Shown here: positions 16,873 to 26,240 of the stretch, piece by piece
How positions within the stretch are numbered: position 1 is the stretch's first letter
Layout: each line of letters opens with the position of its first letter
NCBI RefSeq assembly: GCF_900129885.1
Contig: NZ_FQXE01000002.1
Location: forward strand, 62,001-126,000
From: Pollutimonas bauzanensis
GTDB taxonomy: Bacteria > Pseudomonadota > Gammaproteobacteria > Burkholderiales > Burkholderiaceae_B
Reading direction: 5' to 3'
Length of the DNA: 64,000 bases
The notes under the pieces: model-generated
What the model saw: only the letters and a program-made list of their open reading frames with translations
The model's database searches: none
Told to the model about the DNA's origin: nothing
Translations under genes and position numbers: made by a program

Positions 16873-17766
16873 TCACTTTCCTTCGAAAACCAGGCTGATG
16901 GCCGGCGCATATTTATCGCCATGGCCGGCGGCAATGGCCTTGTCGAAGCAGGCGATGAGGTTTTTCGCGCCCGTCGCGTCGACGCCCACCTGGTCGGCCA
17001 GCCCCACGGCGTATTGCAGGTCCTTTTTCGCATACACCACGGGAAACGCCTTTTCAGGAAAGTTCTGCGGCGCGATCGCCTTCATGCCGTGGTTGCGCAG
17101 CGCAAAGCTGTCCGCCGAGCCCACCGACATGGCCGCGAACAGGCGGTCCGGGTCCACGCCCGCGCGCGTGCCTATCGCCCGCGCTTCCGCCAGGGCAAGG
17201 ACGGTCTCGTAAAGGACCATGTTGTTGAGTATCTTGACGACCTGGCCGGCGCCGATGCCGCCCACATGGATGACGTCCGCGGCAAAAGTGCGCAGCAGCG
17301 GCTCGATGCGGGCGAACACGGCATCGTCGGCGCCCACCGGCACGGCCAAGGTGCCCGCCTCGGCGGCCGCGCGGGTGCGCATGACGGGTGTATCGGCGAA
17401 CAGAATGCCCGCCCCGGCCAGATCGGCGGCCAGCCGGCGGCTAAGCTCCACCGGCGAAGTGCTCAGGTCGACGATGAGCTGCCCCGCGCGGCACAGCGCC
17501 AGCAGGCCATTGGCGCCGTCGCCATCGCCGCGTATGACGTTCTGCACGATTTCCCCGGATGGCAGGGACATGAAAATGATATCGGCCTGTTCGGCGATTT
17601 CCCGCAGGGACGCGGCGATGACCTTGTGCTGCGCCAGGCGCCGCAGGGGCGCGTCGTCGCGGTCATGGGCGAGCACGCGGGCGCCGCTCTTCGTCGCCAG
17701 ATGGCGGCAGATGGGTTCGCCCATCACGCCGACGCCGATGAAACCGAGGGTGTTCAGTGTAGCCAT
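16873..17766 (-). CDS. NAD(P)-dependent 3-hydroxyisobutyrate-dehydrogenase-like oxidoreductase
   Basis: Beta-hydroxyacid dehydrogenases oxidise short 3-hydroxy acids to semialdehydes, or run in reverse. The 297-residue protein has the Rossmann motif GFIGVGVMG (residues 8-16), the substrate block DTPVMRTRAAAEAGTL, which differs slightly from the usual DAPVSGG, and the catalytic Lys178 in GAGQVVKILNNM. It lies 24 bp downstream of the aldehyde dehydrogenase gene, forming a clear two-gene unit: hydroxy acid to semialdehyde to acid. Confidence 0.9.
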   Translation of the reverse strand: MATLNTLGFIGVGVMGEPICRHLATKSGARVLAHDRDDAPLRRLAQHKVIAASLREIAEQADIIFMSLPSGEIVQNVIRGDGDGANGLLALCRAGQLIVDLSTSPVELSRRLAADLAGAGILFADTPVMRTRAAAEAGTLAVPVGADDAVFARIEPLLRTFAADVIHVGGIGAGQVVKILNNMVLYETVLALAEARAIGTRAGVDPDRLFAAMSVGSADSFALRNHGMKAIAPQNFPEKAFPVVYAKKDLQYAVGLADQVGVDATGAKNLIACFDKAIAAGHGDKYAPAISLVFEGK

Positions 17767-17790
17767 GGATGTCTGTCCTTTCAGATGTTG

Positions 17791-19278
17791 CTATTCGGAT
17801 GCCGGCGCGAAGTTGGCGGGGTCCATGCTCCAGTAGATGCCTTTGCTCTGCTGGTAGAGGCGCAAGCCCGTAACGCCTTTTTCGCGGCCTATGCCGCTAT
17901 CCTTGAAGCCGCCGAAGGGGGTGGAAATCGACAGCTGCTTGTAGGTGTTGATCCACACCAGGCCGGTTTCCAGGGCCCGCGCGACCCGCCACGCGCGCTG
18001 GTAATTGGCGGTCCAGATGCCCGAAGCCAGGCCGAAGACGCTTTCATTGGCCTGGGCGATCAGATCGGCTTCATCGTCGAAGGGCAGCACGCAAAGCACC
18101 GGCCCGAAGATTTCTTCGCGCACGGCGGTGGCCTGATTGCTCAGGCCGCCGAGTATGGTCGGCAGAAAGTACGCGCCGCGCCCGAACTGCTCGCCTTCGG
18201 GGCGCTTGCCGCCGAGCACGACCTTGCCGCCCTCGGCAATGGCGGACTCGATGAATTGCTCTATGCGGGCGCGATGGGCGAAGCTCGATACCGGGCCCAT
18301 TTCCGCGCCGTCCGCGTCGGGCTGGCCCAGCTTGATGGCCTGGCTGCGCTTGACCAGCAGGCCGAGCAGCCTGTCATGGACCGAGCGCTGCACGAACAGC
18401 CGGGAGCCCGCCACGCAGGATTGGCCGCTGCCCTCGAAGATGCCGCCTATGATGTTCTCGACGGCCGCGTCGAGATTGGCGTCGTCGAAGACAATGTGCG
18501 GCGACTTGCCGCCCAGTTCAAGCGCGACCGGTATCAGGCGCTCGGCGGCGATCATGCCTATGGCGCGGCCGCTGGCCGTACCGCCGGTGAACGACACCAT
18601 GCGCACGCCGGGATGCTGCACCAGGGCTTTGCCGGTGATGGCGCCATTTCCGGTCAATACATTCAGGATGCCGGGCGGCAGGCCCGCCTGCAGCGCGATC
18701 TCCCCCAGCAGCAGGGCCGCCGACGGCGTCACCTCGGACGGCTTCAATATCACCGCATTGCCGGCGGCAAGGGCCGGGGCGACCTTCTGCGCTTCCATGG
18801 TCAGCGGCGAATTCCATGGCGTGATGGCGGCGACGACGCCATAGGGTTCGTAGGCGGTCATCGACAGGTAATTGCCGCGGGACGGCGTGATTTCGGCGCC
18901 CAGCGTTTCGCAAACCGCCGCATAGTAGCGGAAGGTGGCCGCCGCGCTGCCGGCTTGCGCCGTGCATTCGCGCCAGACCTTGCCGTTTTCCACCATCTGC
19001 AGCCGGGCAAGCTCATCGCCCCGCTCCACGATGAGGGCCGCGATGCGCATCAGGATCTGCGCGCGCACATGGGGCAGCATGTCCTTCCAGGACGATAGCG
19101 CGGCCGCCTTTTTGGCCGACGCCACCGCCGCGTCGACGTGAAGCGCGGTCGCCATGGACACGCGGTAGTTGAGCTCGCCGGTTGCGGGATTGACCGAATC
19201 AAATGATTCCGTCGGGTTGGATATCCATACGCCGTCGATCAGGAAGGGCTTGGGGTCGGAAACCGACTGCTGCGACAT
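17791..19278 (-). CDS. Aldehyde dehydrogenase (NAD(P)-dependent)
   Basis: The 495-residue enzyme oxidises an aldehyde or semialdehyde to the acid. The catalytic set is intact: Asn156 in ITPWNSP, Glu254 in LELGGKSP and nucleophile Cys288 in GSGQSCVAGSR; SFTGGTASGR is the cofactor loop. I chose ATG 19276-19278, preceded by GGAG; an in-frame ATG at 19350 lies only 27 nt from the predicted transcription start and has no ribosome-binding site. Subfamily resembles betaine/semialdehyde dehydrogenases. It is first gene of a unit with the HIBADH-like enzyme. Confidence 0.93.
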   Translation of the reverse strand: MSQQSVSDPKPFLIDGVWISNPTESFDSVNPATGELNYRVSMATALHVDAAVASAKKAAALSSWKDMLPHVRAQILMRIAALIVERGDELARLQMVENGKVWRECTAQAGSAAATFRYYAAVCETLGAEITPSRGNYLSMTAYEPYGVVAAITPWNSPLTMEAQKVAPALAAGNAVILKPSEVTPSAALLLGEIALQAGLPPGILNVLTGNGAITGKALVQHPGVRMVSFTGGTASGRAIGMIAAERLIPVALELGGKSPHIVFDDANLDAAVENIIGGIFEGSGQSCVAGSRLFVQRSVHDRLLGLLVKRSQAIKLGQPDADGAEMGPVSSFAHRARIEQFIESAIAEGGKVVLGGKRPEGEQFGRGAYFLPTILGGLSNQATAVREEIFGPVLCVLPFDDEADLIAQANESVFGLASGIWTANYQRAWRVARALETGLVWINTYKQLSISTPFGGFKDSGIGREKGVTGLRLYQQSKGIYWSMDPANFAPASE

Positions 19279-19383
19279 GTTGTTTACTCCGGTTTGAATA
19301 CGAGGATCTGGTTTCATAGCGCTATCGGGAAAAGCGAAGGCATTATACATTTGTTCTGTCTACCGCACCGATCGTTCTATTTT

Positions 19384-19412
19384 ATTATCGACAAGGCCGG
19401 TGACGTTGTCAA
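19384..19412 (-). promoter_or_regulatory. Strong sigma-70-like promoter for the ALDH operon
   Basis: On the minus strand TTGACA (19407-19412) and GATAAT (19384-19389) are separated by 17 bp. The predicted start is near 19377, giving a leader of about 100 nt that contains two AGAAC half-sites, which also occur in the operators at 26204-26239. Confidence 0.65.
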
Positions 19413-19575
19413 GGAAAACAGGCCTGGAAACACAATCGGATACGGCTTTCGGGCGCCGGTCCGGGGCGCGCCCAGGCCTGCGCCGGCCGCCAAGAAGCAT
19501 GGCCCTTCCAGCGTTACGCGAACAGCGGATCGGCGCGGTGGCCCAAGGCGGCGCGGCCCCGGGCGCCGCGGCAGG

Positions 19576-20391
19576 CTAGGCGGCGGGATCGGGCGCCATG
19601 TGCAGCGCCACGGTATCGGGGTCGCCGGCTTGCGCGGGGTATTGCCGCAGCACCCGCGGATCGTGGCCCGGAATGATATGGTCCGGGCCATCCGCCGCCG
19701 CGGCAAGCCGGGCATAGCCCGACAGCATATCGGCGACGTTGTGCACGATGGGAAAGGGGCGGCGCTTGTCCATGTTTTCGTAGTAGTGCGAGGCATCGGA
19801 CGCCAGCACCACCCAGCCGCGCCGGGTGTGTACCCGCAGCGCCTGCAGGCCCTTGGTGTGCCCGCCTATTTTCAGCACGCTGATGCCGGGGGCGATGTCC
19901 TGGTCGCCGTCATGGAACACCACGCGGTCCTCGTATACATTGCGTATCAAGGTCACCACATCGTCCACGGAATACGCGTGCCGCATGGGTTCGAAGCACA
20001 TGCACCGCCCCGTGGCGTAATCGACTTCGGCGTCCTGCACATGGAAGCGCGCATTGGGCAGCTTGTCCAGGTTGCCGGCATGATCGTAATGCAAGTGGGT
20101 GAGGATGACATCGCCGATGTCCCCGGCCTCGACCCCCAGCGTGCGCAAGGCCTCGATCGGGCAGCGCAGCATGTCGCGCTGGCGCTTCCTGGCGGTGGCG
20201 GCGTTGAACCCCGTATCGACCAGCAGCAGGCGCTGCCCGCAGCGTATCAGCCAGACGAAGAAGTCCATGGGCATGGGGCCGTCATGCGGGTCGCCGCCTA
20301 TGAAATTGTCGCGGCGCTCGCGCCGCATATGCGCGTAGCGCAGGGCGAATATTTCGTATTCGGGCAAAACGGAGGTATTCAATTCAGGCAC
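19576..20391 (-). CDS. Metallo-beta-lactamase-fold hydrolase, N-acyl homoserine lactonase (AttM/AiiA)-like
   Basis: The 271-residue protein has the zinc motif THLHYDHAGN (His99, His101, Asp103, His104), a later metal His in KIGGHTKG and the terminal DHIIPGHDP, all as in lactonases. I chose GTG 20389-20391, which follows the livF stop by 4 bp with GGAG upstream; frames further upstream overlap livF. Placement within a transport/catabolic operon favours a metabolic lactone or ester as substrate instead of quorum signals, though signal quenching cannot be excluded. Confidence 0.85.
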   Translation of the reverse strand: MPELNTSVLPEYEIFALRYAHMRRERRDNFIGGDPHDGPMPMDFFVWLIRCGQRLLLVDTGFNAATARKRQRDMLRCPIEALRTLGVEAGDIGDVILTHLHYDHAGNLDKLPNARFHVQDAEVDYATGRCMCFEPMRHAYSVDDVVTLIRNVYEDRVVFHDGDQDIAPGISVLKIGGHTKGLQALRVHTRRGWVVLASDASHYYENMDKRRPFPIVHNVADMLSGYARLAAAADGPDHIIPGHDPRVLRQYPAQAGDPDTVALHMAPDPAA

Positions 20392-20395
20392 GGCG

Positions 20396-21109
20396 TCATA
20401 CTCCAAGATAAGCTTTTTGAACAAACGGATCGGCCAGCAGCTCGGCGCCTTTTCCGCTGCGGATAATCTCGCCATGCTCGAGCGCGTAGGCCCTGTGCGA
20501 CAAGCGCAGCGCGAGCCTGGCGTTCTGCTCGACCAGCACGATGGCCATATTCTTCTCGCGGTTGATGCGCTCGATGGCGCCGGCGATCTCGGCCACGATT
20601 TTCGGCGCAATGCCCAGGGAAGGCTCGTCCAGCATCAGCAGGCGCGGGTTCGCCATCAGCGCCCGCCCTATGGCCACCATCTGCTGTTCGCCGCCCGACA
20701 GCGAGCCGGCCAATTGCGAACGCCTTTCGCGCACCTGCGGGAACAGGGCGTAGATATCATCCAGCATGCGCCGCACAACAGCGCGCGAACCGACTCCGTG
20801 GGCGCCGGCCAGCAGATTGTCCTGCACCGACATGCGGCCGAACAGCCGCCGGCCCTCGGGCGACAGCGCGATGCCGGCATGCACCCGGGCGGCGGGGGCG
20901 GCCCTGGTGATGTCCCGGCCGTCCAGCAGTATCTGGCCCGACGCCGGCGGCACCAGGCCGATAAGCGCCTTGAGCGTGGTGCTCTTGCCCGCGCCGTTGG
21001 AACCGATCAGGGCGACGATCTGGCCGGCCTCCACCGAGAAGCTGACCCCGCGCACCGCCTCGAGGCGGCCATACGATACCGTCAGGTCCCGCACGCTAAG
21101 CATGGGCAT
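20396..21109 (-). CDS. livF: Branched-chain amino acid-type ABC transporter ATPase (LivF)
   Basis: This is a cytoplasmic ATPase of a HAAT-type importer. The 237-residue protein has Walker A GSNGAGKST, signature LSGGEQQM and Walker B LLMLDEPSLGI. It overlaps livG by 14 bp (an ATG two codons later would reduce this to 8). The metallo-beta-lactamase gene follows at once. Together with livG, livM, livH and the binding protein it forms a complete importer. Confidence 0.95.
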   Translation of the reverse strand: MPMLSVRDLTVSYGRLEAVRGVSFSVEAGQIVALIGSNGAGKSTTLKALIGLVPPASGQILLDGRDITRAAPAARVHAGIALSPEGRRLFGRMSVQDNLLAGAHGVGSRAVVRRMLDDIYALFPQVRERRSQLAGSLSGGEQQMVAIGRALMANPRLLMLDEPSLGIAPKIVAEIAGAIERINREKNMAIVLVEQNARLALRLSHRAYALEHGEIIRSGKGAELLADPFVQKAYLGV

Positions 21110-21878
21110 AGTCGGGCGCCCCCAGGTAGGCTTCTATGACGGCGGCGTTCTGCCGGATGTCTTCAGGCGCGCCTTCGGCGATTTTTTCGCCCTGGACCAG
21201 CACCACGATGCGCTGGCACAGCTCCATGACCAGCGCCATATGGTGTTCCACCAGCAGCAGCGTGAGCCCATGCTCATCGCGCAGCAGGCGCAACAGGCGG
21301 GCGAGATCATTGCATTCCTCATGATTCAGGCCCGCCGCGGGCTCATCCAGCAGCAGCATGCGCGGCCGCGTGGCGAGCGCCACCGCGATGCCCAGCTTTT
21401 TCTGCAGGCCGTAAGGCAGGCTGCCGGCCGGCGCATCGCGCCATGATGCCAGATCGGTGACGCGCAGGATGGCATCGATCTCGGCGGGAACCTGCGCGGC
21501 GGCCAGCATGCCGCCTCGGCGCCCGACCAGCCGTCCCACGGTGGAGCCCGCGATGCGGGAAAGCATGCCGCGATAGACGTTTCCGGCCACCGACACCGCG
21601 GGATAGGTAGAGGCCGACTGGAAGGTGCGCGCCAGCCCCGCCACAACCACCCGGCTGGGCGGCCCGCCGGAAATGTCCCGGCCGTCGAACCTCACCGTGC
21701 CCGCCGACGGCGGAATGGTGCCGGTGATGACATTGAACGCCGTGGTTTTGCCCGCGCCGTTGGGGCCGATCAGGCCGACGATCTCCCCCTGCGCAACGGA
21801 AAACGTTAGCTTGCGCAAGGCCACCAGCCCGCCGAACCTGCGCGACAGGCCCTGCACATGGAGCAGATCCGGCTTCAT
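21096..21878 (-). CDS. livG: Branched-chain amino acid-type ABC transporter ATPase (LivG)
   Basis: The 260-residue second ATPase of the importer carries Walker A GPNGAGKTT and Walker B MLLLDEPAAGLN; the signature is degenerate (SLPYGLQKKLGIAVAL), as is common in LivG. ATG 21876-21878 overlaps the livM stop in an ATGA arrangement, which decides the start over a much longer open frame that runs through livM. Confidence 0.95.
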   Translation of the reverse strand: MKPDLLHVQGLSRRFGGLVALRKLTFSVAQGEIVGLIGPNGAGKTTAFNVITGTIPPSAGTVRFDGRDISGGPPSRVVVAGLARTFQSASTYPAVSVAGNVYRGMLSRIAGSTVGRLVGRRGGMLAAAQVPAEIDAILRVTDLASWRDAPAGSLPYGLQKKLGIAVALATRPRMLLLDEPAAGLNHEECNDLARLLRLLRDEHGLTLLLVEHHMALVMELCQRIVVLVQGEKIAEGAPEDIRQNAAVIEAYLGAPDYAHA

Positions 21879-22849
21879 GGCCGCTCCCTGCCGGCAAGTT
21901 TGCGCAGCAGCCCGGGAAGCCGCGCCAGGCCGCCGGGCAGAAACCTGAGTATGAGTATCAATGCCGCGCCGTAGAACATATGCTGGGTCTGCACCGCGCC
22001 GCGGAACAGTTCGGGCAGGGGCGTCAGCACCACCGCGCCCACCAGAGGGCCCCACGAAGACTGGCGTCCGCCTATGACCAGCATGATGATGAAGCCTATG
22101 GAAACGCTGGTGTTGAACGATTCGGGCGATATATAGCCGATATACCGCGCCTGCAGCGCGCCTCCGATGGCGGCCAGCGCGCAGCCGGCCACGAAGGCGA
22201 ACAGTTGCAGGCGATGCACGCTCAGCCCCGTCGATTCCGCCAAGGCGGCGTTATCGGCGATCGAATCGATGGCGTGCCCTATGGGCCTGCGAAACAGGGC
22301 GCGCATGAATAAGCTGGATGCCAGCGCCGCGAACAGGGCCAGGCCGTAGAACCTGGCGCGCGTATCGAAGGCGAAGCCCAGGATTTCCGCGGCCGCGATG
22401 CCCGCTATGCCGTTGGCGCCCCCGGTGATGTCCGACAAGTCCAGCAGCACCAGGCGCACCAATTCGCCGAAGGCGAAGGTGACCAGCACAAAATAGACGC
22501 CGCGCAGCCGCAGGATGACCCAGCCCAGCGCAAAGGCCGCCAGGGCCGTGGCGGCGGCGCCGGCCAGCGCCGATACAATGAACGACAGGCCGAAATAATT
22601 GCCGGCCAGCACGGCGGTATAGGCGCCCACGGCCATGAAGGCGGCGTGGCCCAGCGAAAGCTGGCCCGAGCGGCTGACCAGCGCCAGGCCGTTGACGACC
22701 AGCACATTCAGGGCGGTCAGCACCGCCAGGTGCAGCGCGAACTGGCCCGCAAACCAGGGCGCCAGGGCCACCGCCGCCAGGAGGGCGAGCGCGGCGATAT
22801 TCCGGTCAGGACGCATGTCCGCGCCGGCGGGAGCGGCGTAGGGAGTCAT
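21875..22849 (-). CDS. livM: Branched-chain amino acid-type ABC transporter permease (LivM)
   Basis: The 324-residue permease has about nine membrane helices and the family block SGQLSLGHAAFMAVGAYTA near residue 60 and the EAA-like segment RPIGHAIDSIADNAALAESTGL that contacts the ATPases. Start ATG at 22847-22849 is 2 bp after the livH stop. Confidence 0.94.
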   Translation of the reverse strand: MTPYAAPAGADMRPDRNIAALALLAAVALAPWFAGQFALHLAVLTALNVLVVNGLALVSRSGQLSLGHAAFMAVGAYTAVLAGNYFGLSFIVSALAGAAATALAAFALGWVILRLRGVYFVLVTFAFGELVRLVLLDLSDITGGANGIAGIAAAEILGFAFDTRARFYGLALFAALASSLFMRALFRRPIGHAIDSIADNAALAESTGLSVHRLQLFAFVAGCALAAIGGALQARYIGYISPESFNTSVSIGFIIMLVIGGRQSSWGPLVGAVVLTPLPELFRGAVQTQHMFYGAALILILRFLPGGLARLPGLLRKLAGRERP

Positions 22850-22851
22850 CG

Positions 22852-23721
22852 TCAGGCTTCCCCCTGGCCCAGCAGGCCCTTGGGACGCAGCACCAGCATG
22901 GCGATGACGATCATGAAGATCAGCATATCGGCGCTGCTGCTGCTGAAGAACAGGCTGCTGTAGCTCTCGACCAGGCCCAGCGCCAGGCCGGCCACCGCCG
23001 CGCCCGGTATGCTGCCCAGCCCGCCCAGGATGACCACGATGAAGGCCTTGAGCAAGGGCGCCGCGCCGACGAAAGGCGACACCGAGAACAGCGGCGCCAT
23101 GAGCGCTCCCGCCACGGCCGCCAGCCCCACGCCTATGCCGAAGCCCAGGGGGTAGTAGATGCGCGATCGTATGCCTTGTATCGAAGCGATCTCGAAATCC
23201 TCGACCACGGCCCGCAAGGCCCGGCCGGGCCGCGAATGCTTCAGAAAGAGATACAGCAGGGCAAGCACGGCCAGCGCGAACACCACGACATAGATGCGCG
23301 ATGTCGGAATCGTGATCCTGCCCAGCCTTGTGGCGCCCTGCACCACCGCCGGCATGGAAAGCGGATCCGGGCCGAAGAACATCAGCGCGAGGTTCTGCAG
23401 AATCATCGCCAGGCCTATGGTCGCGATCATGCCATTGAGCTCATCGTGCCGGAAAGGCTTCAATATGGCCCACTCCACCGCCGCGCCAAACACCACCGCC
23501 CCGGCGAACGTGAGCGCCAATGCCGGCAGGAACCCCATTCCCAGGCCCGCGGTAAGAAAGTAGGCGCCGAACGCCCCCAGCATGTAGAACTCGCCGTGGG
23601 CGAAATTCACCATGCGCATGACGCCGAACACCAGGGTGAAGCCCACCGCCATCAGCAGGTACAACAGCCCGATGATCAGGCCGTTGACCGTCGCCTGCCC
23701 CAGTAGAATGCTCCAGTCCAC
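22852..23721 (-). CDS. livH: Branched-chain amino acid-type ABC transporter permease (LivH)
   Basis: The 289-residue permease shows the LivH hallmarks NGLIIGLLYLLMAVGFTL, FGVMRMVNFAHGEFYMLGA and GGLGSIPGAAVAGLALGLVE. The start is a GTG at 23719-23721 preceded by GGAG. It is 15 bp downstream of the binding-protein gene, consistent with one operon. Confidence 0.94.
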   Translation of the reverse strand: MDWSILLGQATVNGLIIGLLYLLMAVGFTLVFGVMRMVNFAHGEFYMLGAFGAYFLTAGLGMGFLPALALTFAGAVVFGAAVEWAILKPFRHDELNGMIATIGLAMILQNLALMFFGPDPLSMPAVVQGATRLGRITIPTSRIYVVVFALAVLALLYLFLKHSRPGRALRAVVEDFEIASIQGIRSRIYYPLGFGIGVGLAAVAGALMAPLFSVSPFVGAAPLLKAFIVVILGGLGSIPGAAVAGLALGLVESYSSLFFSSSSADMLIFMIVIAMLVLRPKGLLGQGEA

Positions 23722-23736
23722 GATCGCTCCATTAAG

Positions 23737-24906
23737 TTATTCGCAACTGGCTACGGTGCACTTCGCACGAATGATTTCCTTGCCGCCCACGACTTCGGCG
23801 ACATAGAAAGGCGCATTCAATTGATGATTGATGCCGTAGGCCTGCTGGCCGGTCCAGTTCAATGTGCCCAGCGCGCCGGGAAAATCGGCGAGTTTTTCCA
23901 TTTCCCTGCGCACGGCGTCGGTGTCGGTCACCGTGCCGGCGCGGCGCATGGCCTCGAACAGCATATTCGTGCCATCGTAGAAAGCCGGACTGAAACCGTT
24001 CATCGGATGCTTGTAGGCGGCGGCATAGCGCTCGGCATAGGCTTTCGTGGAGGGCAGCTCCGGATTGATGGGCGTATGCACGAACATGCCTTGCGCCGCC
24101 TCGGCGCCCGCCACATTGACGATCTCCTGGGTGGCGGGGCCGCCGGTGCGCAGGATTTTCCCGGCGAAGCCGATTTCCCGGGCCTGCTTGACGATCAGTC
24201 CGGCCGTGGTCGGGGAGTTGCCGTCGAGTTCGATGGCATCGATGCCGCGCGCCGCCATGCGCGTCAGCAGCGGAACGAAATCGACGCGATCGCGCTCGAA
24301 GAACTCGGTGGCGGCGAGGTCCGCGCCGGCATGCTTGTAGGCGGCCCTCAGGTCTTTGGCGATCTGCTGGCCGGTTTCGTCGTTGGGGAACAGCGCGCCG
24401 ACTTTCTTGATGCCTTGCGTCTTGACCAGCCAGTCGATCTGGGGCTGCGAGACTTCGGCGGTGGTCACGTTGGGACGGAAGGTGAACGGCTTGTCTTTTT
24501 CAAGCGCCCTGGAGGTAAAGCCCAGGGTGATGACGATGACCTTGTTCTTCTCTGTGATGGGCTGGATGGCCAGGACGGGAGCCGAACCGACAGGCCCGAT
24601 GATATATTGCACCTTGTCTTCGAACACCAGGCGATTGGCCACGGTTACGGCCTCGTTGGCCTGGTACTTGTCGTCGTAGGCGACGACGCTGACCTTATAC
24701 TTTTTACCGCCCACCTCGAGGCCGCCTTTTTCATTGACCTGGGCGGCGGCGATTTCGGCGGCATTCCTCATGCCCTGCCCCCAGGCGGCGCCCGCCCCCG
24801 ACAGCGTGACCAGGGCGCCGATTTTGAGCGTGCCCGCCTCCTGGGCGGAAACCGACAGCGTGGCGGCCAGGCTGGCCAGCAGTCCGATGGTGATCTTGGT
24901 TTTCAT
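23737..24906 (-). CDS. Periplasmic substrate-binding protein of the Liv-type importer
   Basis: The 389-residue type I periplasmic binding protein has a signal peptide ending SVSAQEAG and the family blocks LKIGALVTLSGAGAAWGQGM and GPVGSAPVLAIQPITEKNKV. GGAG precedes the ATG. LivK homologs bind many ligands beyond branched-chain amino acids, including aromatic acids and amides, so the operon context (hydrolase, lactonase, dehydrogenases) is a better guide to the ligand than the family name. Confidence 0.93.
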   Translation of the reverse strand: MKTKITIGLLASLAATLSVSAQEAGTLKIGALVTLSGAGAAWGQGMRNAAEIAAAQVNEKGGLEVGGKKYKVSVVAYDDKYQANEAVTVANRLVFEDKVQYIIGPVGSAPVLAIQPITEKNKVIVITLGFTSRALEKDKPFTFRPNVTTAEVSQPQIDWLVKTQGIKKVGALFPNDETGQQIAKDLRAAYKHAGADLAATEFFERDRVDFVPLLTRMAARGIDAIELDGNSPTTAGLIVKQAREIGFAGKILRTGGPATQEIVNVAGAEAAQGMFVHTPINPELPSTKAYAERYAAAYKHPMNGFSPAFYDGTNMLFEAMRRAGTVTDTDAVRREMEKLADFPGALGTLNWTGQQAYGINHQLNAPFYVAEVVGGKEIIRAKCTVASCE

Positions 24907-24951
24907 GGATAGGTCTCCTGAGTGGATCCGGCCTGAGCCGGCGGCAAAGGT

Positions 24952-25800
24952 CTACGACGAGCAGATTTCGTCCAGCACGGGCAATAAATAATGGCGGAAC
25001 TGGCCGGGGTTCTCGCTCATGGGAAAGTGCCCGACTTCGCGCATGATGCTGACTTTCGCGCCCGGTATCGCTTGCGCGGTGCGCAGCGTATCGTCGGGCG
25101 AGCATGAGAAATCGTATTCGCCGGTCAACAGGTACAAGGGGCATATGTCGGTGCGTATGCCATCCAGGCGCCCGCGAAGATCGCTGTCCACCCGGTAGAA
25201 ATACAGGTCGCCGCGAAAGACGCCGGGCCCGCTCTGCATGTATTGCCAGAGGGTCTCGTGGCGGTGCAATGGCGGCGATTGCGGCGCGATGAGTCCCGAT
25301 ACCAGCGCCGCGCAGACCTCGCCGCCATGCACGTCGCCGCGATGCAGCCAGGATGTGTCGTACCAGGGCTGCTGGTAATCGGCGGCCTCGACGCCTATGA
25401 GCGCGCGGAATCTGTCGGAATGCGCGTTGGCCAGCTGCAGCACGATACGCCCGCCTATGGAACAGCCGATAAGGGCCGGCCGCCGCAGATCCAGGGCGTC
25501 GCAGAAGGCGGTTATGGTTTCCACATAAAGCTCGGTGGTGAGCTGATATTCGGAACCTTGCCACCCCTCGGGCGGATAGGACTTGCCGTGCCATGGCATG
25601 TCGAAAGCCAGCACGCGGAATCGCGAGGTGATCGCTTCGTCGCACAGCATATGGCGGTATTGGCGGTTGTCCGCGCCCGCCGTGTGCAGGCAGACCAGCG
25701 GTATGCCCGAACCGGCCTCTTCGAAATACACGCGGCAGCGGCGCCCGGCCACATCGAACGACACGTAGCGGCCCACGATGGGTTCCAGCGCGGCGCTCAT
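24952..25800 (-). CDS. Alpha/beta-fold hydrolase
   Basis: The 282-residue cytoplasmic hydrolase has the oxyanion region VCLHTAGADNRQYRH, nucleophile Ser114 in GCSIGG, a probable acid Asp in LLTGEYDFSCSPDD and the catalytic His in REVGHFPMSENP. This resembles carboxyl-ester, C-C-bond or lactone hydrolases. ATG 25798-25800 overlaps the upstream small gene by 4 bp (ATGA). It lies directly upstream of the liv importer genes and so probably acts on the imported compound. The C-terminal PMSENP and lid length do not fix the substrate. Confidence 0.88.
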   Translation of the reverse strand: MSAALEPIVGRYVSFDVAGRRCRVYFEEAGSGIPLVCLHTAGADNRQYRHMLCDEAITSRFRVLAFDMPWHGKSYPPEGWQGSEYQLTTELYVETITAFCDALDLRRPALIGCSIGGRIVLQLANAHSDRFRALIGVEAADYQQPWYDTSWLHRGDVHGGEVCAALVSGLIAPQSPPLHRHETLWQYMQSGPGVFRGDLYFYRVDSDLRGRLDGIRTDICPLYLLTGEYDFSCSPDDTLRTAQAIPGAKVSIMREVGHFPMSENPGQFRHYLLPVLDEICSS

Positions 25801-26180
25801 GCGCAGGCCTCCCGGCCTATGGCCAGCAAGTCCTTCATGTATTGCAGGTTGGCCATGAAGGGGTGAAGATCGCCTTCGATGGCCATCTCGCCGTTCCTGG
25901 CCAAGGCAAAGATATCGTGACTGCCAGCGGCGGGGACCGCGCGCCAGAAACGCGACCATGCGTCGGCCGGCGCCCGCACGGAGAAATCCCAGGAACTCAA
26001 GGGCGCCATGCTGTCCGCTATATCGACCACGCGGCCATGCTCGATGCGCACCAGCAAGCGCGCGTCGCCAAACTGGATCAATACCCTGGCCTCTACGGCC
26101 CGGCTGCGGGCATACGACAAGGCATGGCGCTTGAAATGCCGCGCCAGGCTCGCACCGTCATCCGCATGAACTCCGGTCAT
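25797..26180 (-). CDS. Small SCP2-like protein, first gene of the hydrolase-liv operon
   Basis: The 127-residue protein has no signal peptide or membrane helix. The pattern of a basic beta-rich N-terminal half followed by ALARNGEMAIEGDLHPFMANLQYMKDLL resembles the end of sterol-carrier-protein-2-like domains, which bind hydrophobic ligands. I do not know a characterised homolog. Its gene overlaps that of the alpha/beta hydrolase, so the two products may work as a pair. ATG 26178-26180 has CAGGAGACAAG upstream. Confidence 0.7.
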   Translation of the reverse strand: MTGVHADDGASLARHFKRHALSYARSRAVEARVLIQFGDARLLVRIEHGRVVDIADSMAPLSSWDFSVRAPADAWSRFWRAVPAAGSHDIFALARNGEMAIEGDLHPFMANLQYMKDLLAIGREACA

Positions 26181-26203
26181 GGTCTTGTCTCCTGAATCAT
26201 CGA

Positions 26204-26239
26204 TTCTCTTGAAGAGAACGCTTATTCTTTCTAGAAGAA
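26204..26239. promoter_or_regulatory. Two palindromic operators 21 bp apart at the hydrolase-liv promoter
   Basis: TTCTCTT-G-AAGAGAA (26204-26218) is a perfect palindrome. TTCTT-TCTAG-AAGAA (26225-26239) is a second, related palindrome. Their centres are 21 bp apart, two turns of the helix, and the second covers the predicted transcription start, a layout expected of a repressor. The nearby IclR regulator is the best candidate. Confidence 0.65.
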
Positions 26240-26240
26240 C

